Below are positions 49,947-62,183 of a stretch of 64,000 nucleotides of DNA, piece by piece. How positions within the stretch are numbered: position 1 is the first letter of the stretch; the number at the start of each line of letters is the position of its first letter. Origin of the DNA: Glandiceps talaboti (Eukaryota > Hemichordata > Enteropneusta > Spengelidae); NCBI RefSeq assembly GCF_964340395.1, contig NC_135551.1:620001-684000 (forward strand), in the 5' to 3' direction. The position numbers and the translations under genes are program-made. The notes under the pieces were generated by a model that was not told the DNA's origin, did no database searches, and saw only the letters and a list, made by a program, of their open reading frames with translations.

Positions 49947-50268
49947 TTTTTCAATTGCAATGTGTAGCTCTACTACATACGGTTAATTAAAGATATCTGA
50001 CTACATAATTTATACATATTATTCAACATATATTAAAACTTGACATTAACAACATTAACCTAGTAATAAAAAGTTGTCCATGGCAATAGAATCATAAAGA
50101 TTATGAATTGAAGAAGTAGCATAAAAACTACTCCGACTTTCAGTTCGTAAATTCTGGCATGGTAACTGCCCTGTTTTTCTCTCTGACCATTGAGATAACT
50201 CGGCTAACAAAAAAAATGTTTACATAAATCAATAATTAATAAGTTGATATACATCTCTATTAAGTAAT

Positions 50269-52470
50269 ATAAGAACAAACAGCAGGGAGCAGAGTAGGCC
50301 TTGATAGACATACACGCAAATATTATGTACTATAAGAACAAACAGCACGGAGTAGGCCTTGATAGACATACACACTCAAATAGTATGTACTATGAGAACA
50401 AACAGCACGGAGTAGGCCTTGATAGACATACACACTCAAATAGTATGTACTATGAGAACAAACAGCACGGAGTAGGCCTTGATAGACATACACACTCAAA
50501 TAGTATGTACTATAAGAACAAACAGCACTGAGTAGGCCTTGATAGACATACACACTCAAATAGTATGTACTATGAGAACAAACAGCACGGAGTAGGCCTT
50601 GATAGACATACACACTCAAATATTATGTACTATAAGAACAAACAGCATGGAGTAGGCCTTGATAGACATACACACTCAAATAGTATGTACTATGAGAACA
50701 AACAGCACGGAGTAGGCCTTGATAGACATACACACTCAAATATTATGTACTATGAGAACAAACAGTACGGAGTAGGCCTTGATAGACATACACACTCAAA
50801 TAGTATGTACTATAAGAACAAACAGCACGGAGTAGGCCTTGATAGACATACACACTCAAATAGTATGTACTATGAGAACAAACAGCACGGAGTAGGCCTT
50901 GATAGACATACACACTCAAATAGTATGTACTATGAGAACAAACAGCACGGAGTAGGCCTTGATAGACATACACACTCAAATAGTATGTACTATGAGAACA
51001 AACAGCACGGAGTAGGCCTTGATAGACATACACACTCAAATAGTATGTACTATGAGAACAAACAGTACGGAGTAGGCCTTGATAGACATACACACTCAAA
51101 TAGTATGTACTATGAGAACAAACAGCACGGAGTAGGCCTTGATAGACATACACACTCAAATAGTATGTACTATAAGAACAAACAGTACGGAGTAGGCCTT
51201 GATAGACATACACACTCAAATAGTATGTACTATGAGAACAAACAGCACGGAGTAGGCCTTGATAGACATACACACTCAAATAGTATGTACTATGAGAACA
51301 AACAGCACTGAGTAGGCCTTGATAGACATACACACTCAAATAGTATGTACTATGAGAACAAACAGCACTGAGTAGGCCTTGATAGACATACACACTCAAA
51401 TAGTATGTACTATGAGAACAAACAGCACTGAGTAGGCCTTGATAGACATACACACTCAAATAGTATGTACTATGAGAACAAACAGCACGGAGTAGGCCTT
51501 GATAGACATACACACTCAAATAGTATGTACTATGAGAACAAACAGCACTGAGTAGGCCTTGATAGACATACACACTCAAATAGTATGTACTATGAGAACA
51601 AACAGCACGGAGTAGGCCTTGATAGACATACACACTCAAATATTATGTACTATGAGAACAAACAGCACGGAGTAGGCCTTGATAGACATACACACTCAAA
51701 TATTATGTACTATGAGAACAAACAGCACGGAGTAGGCCTTGATAGACATACACACTCAAATAGTATGTACTATAAGAACAAACAGCATGGAGTAGGCCTT
51801 GATAGACATACACACTCAAATAGTATGTACTATGAGAACAAACAGCACGGAGTAGGCCTTGATAGACATACACACTCAAATATTATGTACTATGAGAACA
51901 AACAGCACGGAGTAGGCCTTGATAGACATACACACTCAAATAGTATGTACTATGAGAACAAACAGCACGGAGTAGGCCTTGATAGACATACACACTCAAA
52001 TAGTATGTACTATAAGAACAAACAGCACGGAGTAGGCCTTGATAGACATACACACTCAAATAGTATGTACTATGAGAACAAACAGTACGGAGTAGGCCTT
52101 GATAGACATACACACTCAAATAGTATGTACTATGAGAACAAACAGCACTGAGTAGGCCTTGATAGACATACACACTCAAATAGTATGTACTATGAGAACA
52201 AACAGTACGGAGTAGGCCTTGATAGACATACACACTCAAATAGTATGTACTATGAGAACAAACAGCACTGAGTAGGCCTTGATAGACATACACACTCAAA
52301 TAGTATGTACTATGAGAACAAACAGCACGGAGTAGGCCTTGATAGACATACACACTCAAATAGTATGTACTATGAGAACAAACAGCACGGAGTAGGCCTT
52401 GATAGACATACACACTCAAATAGTATGTACTATGAGAACAAACAGCACTGAGTAGGCCTTGATAGACATA
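50269..52470. repeat. 60-bp tandem satellite, about 36.7 copies
   Basis: The unit contains ACAAACAGCACGGAGTAGGC, CTTGATAGACATACACACTC and AAATAGTATGTACTATGAGA. Apart from the first partial unit, copies differ at only a few positions (CACGG/CACTG/TACGG/CATGG; TAGTATG/TATTATG; TATGAG/TATAAG), and every unit seen is exactly 60 bp. Plus and minus strands are both open over long spans (20-residue periods) because 60 is a multiple of three; CACTGAG units stop the plus frame. I judge it a recently homogenised satellite, not a gene. Confidence 0.97.
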
Positions 52471-53485
52471 AATTGAAAGTATAATTATGTAAAAGTTAAA
52501 TATTATTACACATACAAGTAGTATAACCACCCACGTTTCGAGTAAAGACTCTACGGACATAGGACAACTCGTATGTAACTGTGGGTACACAACAATTGTC
52601 AAGAAATTCTACACAAAGGATACACATTATAGGTGTTCCCATCGACTGAACCACTGAAAGTCTCAGTGATATAAATGATACACTGTACATGTGTTCCTAT
52701 ACACTGAACGATTATGCAGTGAATGTAATGATATCAATGTCCGTCGACATAGTAATATCAACCTGTTGGTTGATTTGGTTTGGTTCCATTTTAACTTAGC
52801 AGTGATCTTATCAGATACTTGTATTCTGTTTGAGTAGAAAAAAAATACATTTCAATGCTTTCCGCACAATAAAGTCTATTAAGTCCCGAGACCAAACTAT
52901 AACATGGCGTTTGGAATATCTATCCCACAATGAGTGTAATTAGCTCAATTTAGGCTAATGAATCTGTAACAAAGCTAGGCTCCATTTCCGACTCGTCAGT
53001 TTACCAAATGTAAATGTACAATATACGCTAGTCTTAAACTTCTTGAGAAGCAAACCTAATTACACACAGTGATACAGGTGATTGATTTTGCACAAAATAA
53101 GTTTGCTTTACGGTTTCATTTATATCCAAAATAAGATGCAGTTTTATCATATTAATATCATGTATAATTTTCAAATGAGTGCTATTGCTAAACACAATTC
53201 AACATTGTTATGGTAACCTCTTCAATAATATCAACCAAATATGCAGCACACGTGACCACCAGAGACTACAGACAAGAAAGACTGTGTCCCTCTGCTTATG
53301 TCTCTAAGGTATATCACGTGTCTTGGGGAATAACTCCCTTTTGTTGCGTAACTGGACTTGTCCTTTGGTCACATGCCACTAAGATATTAGCTCGTTGCTT
53401 ACCGACTTGTCACTGTCAGAAATATTACACTCTTCCTTTCTCACGTCAAAATGTCACGGCATAGTGTACGCCTATCTTTATTTGT
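52471..53485. other. No gene seen; 3' flank of the GPCR
   Basis: No convincing exon is present. The part next to 53486 would hold the 3' UTR of the minus-strand receptor. Confidence 0.5.
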
Positions 53486-54562
53486 CTATAAATTCGAAAT
53501 TTCCACAGTTTTAGTTTCGTCTTTTTGTTTTCTTAGAAATGATGACAAAGATAAAGTGCTTCTACGCATCTTCTCCTGGATAACCATTCTCATTTTTGCA
53601 CCTCTGAAGGCATATATGAAAGGATTTAGACAGCCGCTGCCGTACACTACCCAGGTTGTTATGACAACCGCTGTGGCAGAAGGGTGCTTTAGCCAGTGAA
53701 TGTGCACAGTAAATGGAATCCATGTGAAGTGAAACATCAGTACAATGAGAAAGGTAGTGATGATCATATTAACGTGGGTTGAATGAAAAACCCGAGAATC
53801 GGGGTTTTTCCTTAAATCTCTCTGTTTCTTTGAAGTCATATAAACCATACTGACATAACAAAAGAATATGGTACCTGATGGAAGGAACAAAGCGAGGTTA
53901 CAGATTACCCACAGTGTGTTGCTTACATGGAAATGAGGATAACACGAACAACGTAATGGATCGAAATACACAGCGATTTTAAATGTATTTATCAACCCAA
54001 ACAGGTTAGAACAGATGGAGAAACCCCAGGAACATATTATCATCACCACTGCCCTCTTTGTGGTAATTCCCCTCTTAGTGACCAATAACATAGGGTTTCT
54101 TGTTGCTATGTAACGGTCAAAGGTGATGAAGACTAAGGTCAGAAGACACTCTGTAAACAAAATCATATTCAAATAAGAACTAATTTTACAAATGATATCT
54201 CCAAAGATCCATCTCTGTGAAATAGAAGTAACAAGCGCCAAAGGCAAACAGAAAACAGATGTAAACAAATCAACGAGAGACAAATTTGCTATGAATAAAA
54301 ATGGACCTTTGCGTAATTGTTTGAAAGTAAAAATAGAGATGCATACAAACATATTTCCAGAGGTACTGACTACGATAAATATAGCCAGAAATATAGGCTG
54401 TGTAATATTCAAAATTATAGCATCATATTGATCTCTTGTCCTAAGCCCACTCAACTTTACCAAATCGTCAGCATCACTATAATCTAAAGTACTGTAATTC
54501 GATGTGAAATTCATGACTGACTTTGTTATATTACTTGATATGTTGTTCGTTATGTTCTCCAT
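53486..54562 (-). CDS. Class A (rhodopsin-like) G-protein-coupled receptor, orphan
   Basis: An intact, single-exon frame of 358 residues from the ATG at 54562-54560. This start has a strong context (A at -3, G at +4: CACCATGG); a longer frame would need TTG at 54604. The extracellular N-terminus carries six N-glycosylation sequons (N3, N7, N11, N18, N22, N52). Seven hydrophobic segments follow with the family marks: GN in TM1 (N70), NLSLVD in TM2 (D98), W-x-FG and Cys125 before TM3, DRY at 149-151, W179 in TM4, Cys205 or Cys207 in the second loop, Pro228 and Tyr236 in TM5, TWIP in TM6 (W281) and NPFIY at 313-317. There is no retinal lysine in TM7, so it is not an opsin. The ligand is unknown. 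Intronless orphan receptors of this kind are common in invertebrate deuterostomes and lophotrochozoans. Confidence 0.93.
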   Translation of the reverse strand: MENITNNISSNITKSVMNFTSNYSTLDYSDADDLVKLSGLRTRDQYDAIILNITQPIFLAIFIVVSTSGNMFVCISIFTFKQLRKGPFLFIANLSLVDLFTSVFCLPLALVTSISQRWIFGDIICKISSYLNMILFTECLLTLVFITFDRYIATRNPMLLVTKRGITTKRAVVMIICSWGFSICSNLFGLINTFKIAVYFDPLRCSCYPHFHVSNTLWVICNLALFLPSGTIFFCYVSMVYMTSKKQRDLRKNPDSRVFHSTHVNMIITTFLIVLMFHFTWIPFTVHIHWLKHPSATAVVITTWVVYGSGCLNPFIYAFRGAKMRMVIQEKMRRSTLSLSSFLRKQKDETKTVEISNL

Positions 54563-56652
54563 GGTGACCTCACGTTGTTGATTGTAATCTCGCGATAACG
54601 TCAATGTTCAGGAAATATTAGCCACAACGGATCACTGTAGTGTCACACTGACGGGATATCCCGGGGAGGATATCGTTTTCCAACTATCTCAATCTGATGA
54701 TCCTTTGCGACAGAAGAATGTGAGGCCACGTGACCATTATTGTCCAGTCGTCACACGGATGTCAAATATCGGATAAACAGTAAATGCATAGTATCTTCCA
54801 AGCCTTTTCCTCCATTTGCATCATATGGTATAACCTTACTGGAGCCTCTCTACCGAAGTGAAGCTACAAAGAAAATGAAAACGATGGTACGAATTCCAAA
54901 TAGGTTTTAAAAAACTCAAGAGGTTTTCAACTATCTTTCGTCCAAAAAAATCATTTTTTTCGGTGATGGAATGCGAAGATATTACCGCTTTCTTTTGGTA
55001 TTATAAAAATATTGCTTAATTAATTCCCTCCGATGGAAGAATTTATGTGTTTGTTAGTCTCTCTCAGCTGTTAATTAAAAAAAAATATAGATGGAGATAG
55101 GTGAAACGTTATTGAGTATACAATGTAATACCCACAAATCAATCACAAAGAAATAGTCACATAAGAACAAAGTAAAACATACCTTTTTTAAAATGAAAAT
55201 GTGAAAAATCATATAAGTTCAGCCAATACTGTCAAATTTCACACAACATATCAATACTTTGATAAGAATAATTTGGTTTTACTTCAGGATTGAAAGCGAT
55301 ACATGCTTTAAAAAGAGTAGACAATATATTGAGGTGTTGTTCACTGACTAGTAGAGTTATACAGCCTTACACAGAGTTGTTCACTGATTATCCAAGTTTA
55401 TATACATGGCCTTACACATTGTTCCATACTGCATACATGTTCAACATTTTAAATATAAATTATCAAATTGTGTCGATATTTTTTGTATTCAGGTCGATTG
55501 TCGTTCTAATGATGCATATAGGGATAGAAATAGTCCTCCCAATGGACACACTTATAAAATGTGACATACAGTCATAATATTTTCATTTACGTAACTTCTA
55601 TTCCGCACTAAGAACTAGCAAAAGAACTCATTGTATGGAATGTATGCAGTTACTGCATAACCACTACTAAATGTATAACGCCCCAAACACCATATACGAA
55701 ATACACATTGTCAAAATCAAAATCAAATTCATATTTTCTTACACTTAAGTAATATACAAGTTCTATTTTATCATTCAATGCGATATTTTCAACAACAGTT
55801 TCACAATGAACGTTTGGTGAAAGCATACTGTTTAATTATATCCGCTCGGACACATATACTTTAGCCATAACAATGCATACATGTAATTTACCCATGATTA
55901 GAAAATATGATTTGTTTAAAATTGAAGTCACTCGATAGATGTATTCAGTTTGATAAATACTGATAACTATTGTCAACGCTTTGATTGTTGAGATGCTAGC
56001 TAGACCCCAAAAAAGTTTTCTAGTGTTTTCTTCTCTTCGAGCCAATTTTGCACATGACACGCTATGACGAGTTCTGCAGCTTTTGTTTCACTTCGCAACC
56101 GTCTTCACATGCTCTGGCGGGTTTTCTACAGTATTATCACTCGTATAAGAACATGTTTTACGAATTTGTTACGTGTATAGTGTTCTACACTCAAAAACGT
56201 CTAGCAAACACCATACGATTGTTCCACACTTGGTTAGTGTCTTGTAACCACGATGTGACGTATAACCATATTTGCTAAAGCCTACATGATCCAATCAATC
56301 TTAACTAACACTTAAGAATTCTGTCCATTTTTTCTACAATAAACTCAATATCGATATTAGATAACATTTTTGATGACTTTTTACCTTAAATTGAACGGCA
56401 GTCGAATGTGTAATCTGGAGGTCCTCACTCGTTTCAACCCGTCAATTGATCAAAATGATGCCAGCTGTAGAAATCAGATGCGATATTGATGGTGATTAAT
56501 AACAAGTAGGTATGTACTGAGTATTTTCAATTTCTCTATACTTGTGCAGACATACCAATATCCTTGATTGTAGTTTCTAGACGAAATCAAGTGTTTGCGC
56601 TATTCCTCATATATAATGCTTATAAGCAATTCTATACCTCATTAACATACTA
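54563..56652. other. Receptor 5' flank, then no gene seen
   Basis: The first few hundred bases should contain the receptor promoter, but I see no clear TATA box. GATATCCCGGGGAGGATATC near 54655-54674 is a near-palindrome. Farther on there are only short AT-rich frames. Confidence 0.45.
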
Positions 56653-56653
56653 T

Positions 56654-57299
56654 TTATTGATTGGTTAACGATAGGAGAATATTTCTGCATTGTCCAATAT
56701 TCCGACTACGTCACATGGTAACACGTTTTCATGTAATCGACATTGTCACACGCGGCAAAACGTGCCTCGTGCCCAAAATGAACATGTTTTTTCGCTGGAC
56801 AGACTAGAGTCAGTATTAGCTAAATAATTACAGTATTACAAGTAATTGGCAATTTGCTCTTGTTATCGTTCTGAATTGTAATTATTTGAGTCAAATTCCT
56901 GTTAAACACATATTTATCGATAAATATATACTGCATAGTAGATAATACATTCAACACATCCCCAAGCTTTTCAACTACTGTCGCAAACTTCTCCTCTCCC
57001 CCGCCCATTTCAAAGCTTGTCTGTCACATAGCAAATGTAAATAAATGTTCATAAGCTTATCATGAACTTTTGGATGAGAGCGTTTAAAAATTGTAATAAT
57101 TGATAAGAAATACAAACTTCTGTAATTATTTAGGTAATACTGACTCTAGTCTGTCCAGCGAATAAACATGTTCATTTTGTGCACGAGGCACGTTTTGCCG
57201 CGTGTGACAATGTCGATTACATGATAACGTGTTACCACGTGACAAAGTCGGAATATTGGACAATGTAGAAATATTCTACTATCGTCAACCCATCAATAA
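56654..57299. mobile_element. Long terminal-inverted-repeat foldback element
   Basis: Arms of about 177 bp (56654-56830 and 57123-57299) are inverted copies with roughly 90-95% identity. They share TTATTGAT, GTCCAATATTCCGACT, AATCGACATTGTCACACGCG, GCAAAACGTGCCTCGTG and CTGGACAGACTAGAGTCAGT. The ~290-bp centre is unique and AT-rich without a coding frame. The structure is that of a MITE or foldback transposon. I could not define a target-site duplication. Confidence 0.88.
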
Positions 57300-57493
57300 C
57301 ACATAATTCCCTTCCAGTTGTAGATTTTTTGCAAGTGGCTTCTCTTGTGTATGCCAAATCTTCGAATGATCCCAACCCGACCACATCTCCCTGCCTCCCC
57401 CCAGGACGTAAATAATGACAACTGGAACAAACAGAATTTACAGCAGATGACTTGAGAATGTATTGTAGTCACAATTTGCTTCGAAGACGTCTC

Positions 57494-57540
57494 CAAACAA
57501 AACAAAACAAAACAAAACAAAACAAAACAAAACAAAAAAC
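57494..57540. repeat. (AAAAC)n microsatellite
   Basis: About eight to nine CAAAA units in a row. Confidence 0.95.
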
Positions 57541-57659
57541 TCTATAACTTTCATAGAGCTCCATCAGATGCTACACAGAGATTTTGAGAAGTACAATTCA
57601 TATGATACACTTAAAGTGCTACTGGGATATTATATCTTTACAAAGAGATGTGGGTTTTA

Positions 57660-58090
57660 CGAGGGTAAATTTATTTATTATTTTATTTGACCTTGTTTAA
57701 CGAGGGTAACCTGGTAAACTCTAAAAGGAGTTTATCTCCCCCAGGGCCCTAAGAAATTTAACAAAAATGTAAAATACAACAATCACATACAAACATGTTA
57801 AAAGGACATAAAAACAACATTTAAAACAACAAAGAACACGTTAAAATTCTTCCCACTAATGGTTTATATAACTGCTTTTAAAAGAGGCAAGTGTTTCTGA
57901 AGATTTACGGCTATGACGCTGATTGACAAATTGAAACATTTCCGTCATATACGTTGGTACCATACATTTCAAGGATTTAAACACTAAATTCATATTTTTT
58001 GTATGTAATTCTATCAGGCAAAGGCATAATATGCAAACATTTTAAAAGTTCAATAACGTTTTATACGTCTAAGTAATGCAATACGTGAAT
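57660..58090 (-). pseudogene. 3' end of a non-LTR retrotransposon
   Basis: On the minus strand the frame NLVFKSLKCMVPTYMTEMFQ then FVNQRHSRKSSETLASFK resembles the C-terminal part of LINE RT proteins (V-Y-K-x-L-x-x-x-x-P-x-Y-L-x-x-x-F). It runs into a stop and a 3' UTR ending GGTCAAATAAAATAATAAAT near 57670. The element is 5'-truncated, as is usual for LINE insertions. Confidence 0.65.
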
Positions 58091-58099
58091 TGACCTTTT

Positions 58100-58440
58100 T
58101 TCTTCCCTAAGGAAGAGATATATTTATGGGTGAAAGTCTGTGTGTCTGTCTGTGTGTCTGTGTGTGTGCCTGTCTGTCTGTCTGTGTCATCGTTTTCTCC
58201 ATAACGGCTTGCTCAATTCGAGATTTTGAAGATGTATTCCATAGGGTAATGGCAAGACTTGATTAGGTTTTGGTAAAAATCCCGTGAATATTAATGAGCA
58301 ATTTACGTAATTAATGATTTTCGGTAATTGGGCTATATCTCAAGAATGCACGCTTCAAATTCATTATAACTTGGTACAAGTTGCGATACCAAAGTGCACC
58401 TATCCTGAAAATATTACTAATGTATTTTTTTTTAGAAAAT
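58100..58440 (+). repeat. Dispersed GT-microsatellite repeat family, copy 4
   Basis: It starts CTAAGGAAGAGATATATTTA, passes a CTGTCTGTGTGT-rich part, and continues TCATCGTTTTCTCC, AACGGCTTGCTCAATTC, GGGTAATGGCAAGA, GAATATTAATGAGC and GCGATACCAAAGTGCACC, as at 30.3 kb. It lies right beside the LINE 3' fragment. Confidence 0.8.
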
Positions 58441-59335
58441 GTTACCCAGTGTTTTGAAGTATTACATAACCAGTACTTTATTGTTGTTCCCCTACTGGTT
58501 GTTTAATCATATGTTCTGTAGTAAAAAAACTGTCTAGTAAAATATGAAACTTTATTGTATGTGACTTTTCTTGCTGGAATTGACTGTAGTGTAGAATATT
58601 TACATCAAATTAGCTATGTTTGGAAAACACTTTATCTGAAACTTCATTTCAAGAGAAAACTATATTTTCCTTCATTTTTCATGCAACTAAGTAAGACAGA
58701 GTACAACATAAATTACCTTTGAAATTCTAAAATATGTTTAATACCGTTTATTACCGTTTTCTACACTATTTTCAGTTCAATGGATTTTCTCATGAGATAG
58801 CCAGTGACTGATTTCAGTATGTATGTATTACAGGTCAATCTTTGCATGGACATCGTGTATATGGCTCATTTTTCACTTGCATGGCATATTCCCACACAGC
58901 CAATTAAGCTACACAAGATGTCCTTAGGACAAGTCTTGTTTCGCATGTGGAAAACAGTAAATTATAACTACATGCAGTTTATTCAAATTTGAGCCTTAGT
59001 TTGAAGGGATGTGTGTTGTTTCTCTTAGAATTGTAGACTTTATTTGAAATAGTGCAGAGTGCATTTTACAAGAGTTTTATCGTCTAACTGTATGGCAACA
59101 AGTACAATCCAAGTAGGTCATAAAATGAGTCAACGTAAAATGTGACCCTCCCCCCCCCCCCTGGACGGGTTTCTAAAATATGACCCTCTTGGAAGGTTTC
59201 TAAAACATGACCCCCCCCCATAATTACTGAAGGCTCCCTAAATACACAAAATTTCAGCACGTAGTCTCGCTGCCAGACTCATGAATGACTATCATACCTT
59301 AAGCTAAGATACTGACCATTTACCTTAATTACATG
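58441..59335. other. No gene seen; poly-C tracts
   Basis: AT-rich sequence. Between 59140 and 59220 a short repeat of TTTCTAAAA(C/T)ATGACC with C-runs of 9-14 bases occurs. Confidence 0.5.
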
Positions 59336-59962
59336 GTCAGTTATAATAATAATTATAATAATAGTACATAATAATAATAATAATTATAATAATCGGGTTT
59401 ATTCGAATATTAACCACCTTACCTGGGGTAGTTTTGTATGCTGAGTTCAAAAAAGGGGGTCATTTCATGAACATCTGTTGCCATGGTAACCAAAATCACC
59501 ATAATGTTAATCGTTTTTCCAAAATTTGACATAAAACATTGAAAAAAAAGATAATACAGTGAAAAAATGTCCTTGTATTAGACATGTATGAGTTAGCGCT
59601 ACCTGGTGTAACATAAATTGTATAAAATTGGATAGCTGTTTCCATGGAAACATAAGGTAGACGTGAAAATTATGTTTTCATTACATACACATAATCTCAC
59701 AAATAACATTATAAATCTGATAAATATCTTTTTATTTGCACATTGACCCCACTACCAAGGGTAGTTTGTCATGCTGAATTCAAAGAAGTGGTCATTTAAT
59801 GAACATCAGTTGCCATGGTAACCAAAATAACCATATTATGTGATTTTTTGAAAAATTAGACATAAAACACTTTAAAAATTTCAAATTTAGGAAAAAACAT
59901 CATTGCTGTTTGAATGTATGGGTTGGTGATATATGTTGTAACAAGGTTTCATAAGTTTTGAA
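59336..59962 (-). repeat. Two inverted-orientation units of the ~310-bp CCATGG repeat family
   Basis: An AAT-type tail (59340-59395) is followed by CGAATATTAACCACCTTACC, GCTGAGTTCAAAAAAG, TTGCCATGGTAACC and GCTGTTTCCATGGAAAC, then a second, shorter unit from about 59740. The order is the exact inverse of the plus-strand units at 22.9-24.3 kb, tail included. Confidence 0.8.
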
Positions 59963-61904
59963 ATTATCCGTATCAAACCTATGCAATTCTAAAACTCTAA
60001 AAGATACCAGCAGTCCTTGACAATTCCATTTACGCAGCTTGGTTCAGTCTTTTATCACAAAATCTTCAAAGTAAGTGTACACACACATTTGAGTACAAGT
60101 TGACATGATCGTTGACTCCATACTGTATATTATTGTTTGTACTTGGATTTTATCCAACAAAATATCGTCTGCTTTTAAATTCTCCAACTCAACTGACAAC
60201 GTCATGTGCGTATGCATACGTACATATTTCCGGGTCCCAGTGACACATGCCAAATTCAAATGATAAGGACACAATATAGTTGGGATCAATTGTTACAGGA
60301 ATATCAATATTATTATCCAGAATTTCTCAGTCGTGAAGCTTGCTGACAAGTGCAGTGTTATAAAGATGGCGACTGTTATATTTTGCGTGTGCAAGTCAAC
60401 TGACGTCACTAGAATGTATTACAATGTAGCTATAGTTATCACGCGAATCACGCATGTCATGTGCACTGCATTTATGTGTGTATGCAACGGTAGACATGTG
60501 CCATACACATATGATATAGACAAGCAAGATAGGCAGTGAAAGCAACCAGGTCACTACTTTATTGTTTACATGACTTTGCCAAACGACTAGGAATAATCAG
60601 TAATTTACAAGTTGCTAAAATTTACACGAAGTTGACTTAAAAACAGTAAGGGGCATTGCAAATATTTTGTAAAGCATGCGTAGTCCGGATTGTTTGTCTT
60701 GCCATTGTTGCGTCTACCTGGAAAATTACATACATCTCAGCTAACACACGTTGATATGGACAAAGCACAGTGCAGTCCATATGCCAAAAATCAAAACAAA
60801 ATAAATAAATAAAACAAAAATTTGCACTGTAAGACATGACTAGCCATAGTTCTCTTCATCATGTTCAAATTTTATTCTATTTTAGGAGACAGGAATGTCG
60901 ATATTATTATTTTATTTTACGAGACAAAAATAGTCGTTGACGATATATACGGCACCATGATACACTATGTAAGCACGGGTAGTTTTTTTAAAGATAACAC
61001 AACTGCTGCTGTGAACCCAATCAATAGAAAATGAAATAATCCAAAAAAAGTGAGTACATAGTTATCAACAGAGATAGTACATCCGACAACATTTCCGATG
61101 ACTTTTCTATTTGTGAGGCTAGCTAGCCACTTCCCTGTAACACTGTGAGTATTAATCTTAGTATATTGTACTGAGATGACACATGATACGTCTAGATCAA
61201 AGGGGACCTAGCGTCTGTTCGATACTGACGTGGCCATTGAAAACCAGACTGCCGTATTTTTCTCAAAAGAAACAAATCAAAGAGATGCAGCAACTTTGAA
61301 AACCATACATTTTGGAGTACATACATGTACACATAAAAAAGGATATTTCTGAGACAACCCATCCATGATCGGTGAACTCGCCCACATTATTACATTGCCT
61401 CATGTGTTGTCTTCTCGTGAAGCCCTTTCTCATCCGATTTCTGTAAGTTCGCGAGTACGAAAATATCAGATCACTTTCGATTAGAATACAATAATCGGGA
61501 ATTAGAATGTTCCATTTGGTTCATTTCAGTGACATGTTATATTTAGAAAGTAGTGTGTTGTAGGTAGAAGACACGAGACAGGGTGTGTCTACATGTAAAT
61601 ATGGCTCTGAATTCATATGCTAAGACAAGGTTCGACAAGGGACGTATAAACTTCATCCTTCTATTTTTTTATCGTCATTATAAACCCTTTCACTTTTTTA
61701 TTTTCCTGACATGCAATTTTGAAATTACTTTTATTATATTTTAGGGCGGCCATTTTTATTTTTCTGTTTCTCATCTCCCGACCGACCCTAATTTGCAGCT
61801 CCGACATCAGAAAAAAACCCCTGTTTTTCTTTCCGACCGACTCCTGAGTTCAACACAGCAAGATTGTAAGGTTTGAACGAACATCAAACGTTCCACATGG
61901 TGTC
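59963..61904. other. No gene seen
   Basis: No domain-bearing frame is visible. CCCGACCGACCC and TTTCCGACCGACTCC near 61778-61850 form a short imperfect repeat. Confidence 0.45.
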
Positions 61905-61995
61905 TTAGACCAGTGTTCCATTGTAAGACAGATTATTTAAAATTGGAGAGTGGCTTCCATGGAAACATAAAATATGCTTACATTACAAATGCCAT
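61905..61995 (-). repeat. Fragment of the ~310-bp CCATGG repeat family
   Basis: Contains ATTTAAAATTGGAGAGTGGC then TTCCATGGAAACATAAAA, matching the palindrome-containing end of the inverted units at 59.6 kb. The rest of the unit is absent. Confidence 0.6.
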
Positions 61996-62183
61996 GTTTT
62001 GGTAAAGAAATACATCTGACATACACCTAGTACAAACGAACCCCATCTTGACATATTCTTGTCCTTTTCAGTTGCGCTGACATTTACAACCATGTACGTT
62101 AACGAAGTCATCAGCTCTACATACCTTTTGCTATGAACAAAGTTCAACTTTCCTTTCTTGGCAGTGTAAATCATATATACATT

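Noticed and set aside
50269-52470. CRISPR-like regular repeat
   Set aside because: The 60-bp units are contiguous with no variable spacers and the window is animal DNA; it is a satellite.
53210-53464. 84-codon plus-strand frame
   Set aside because: No domain, no splice or promoter support; it lies in the receptor's 3' flank.
54192-54431. 79-codon plus-strand frame inside the receptor
   Set aside because: Antisense shadow of the GPCR coding sequence.
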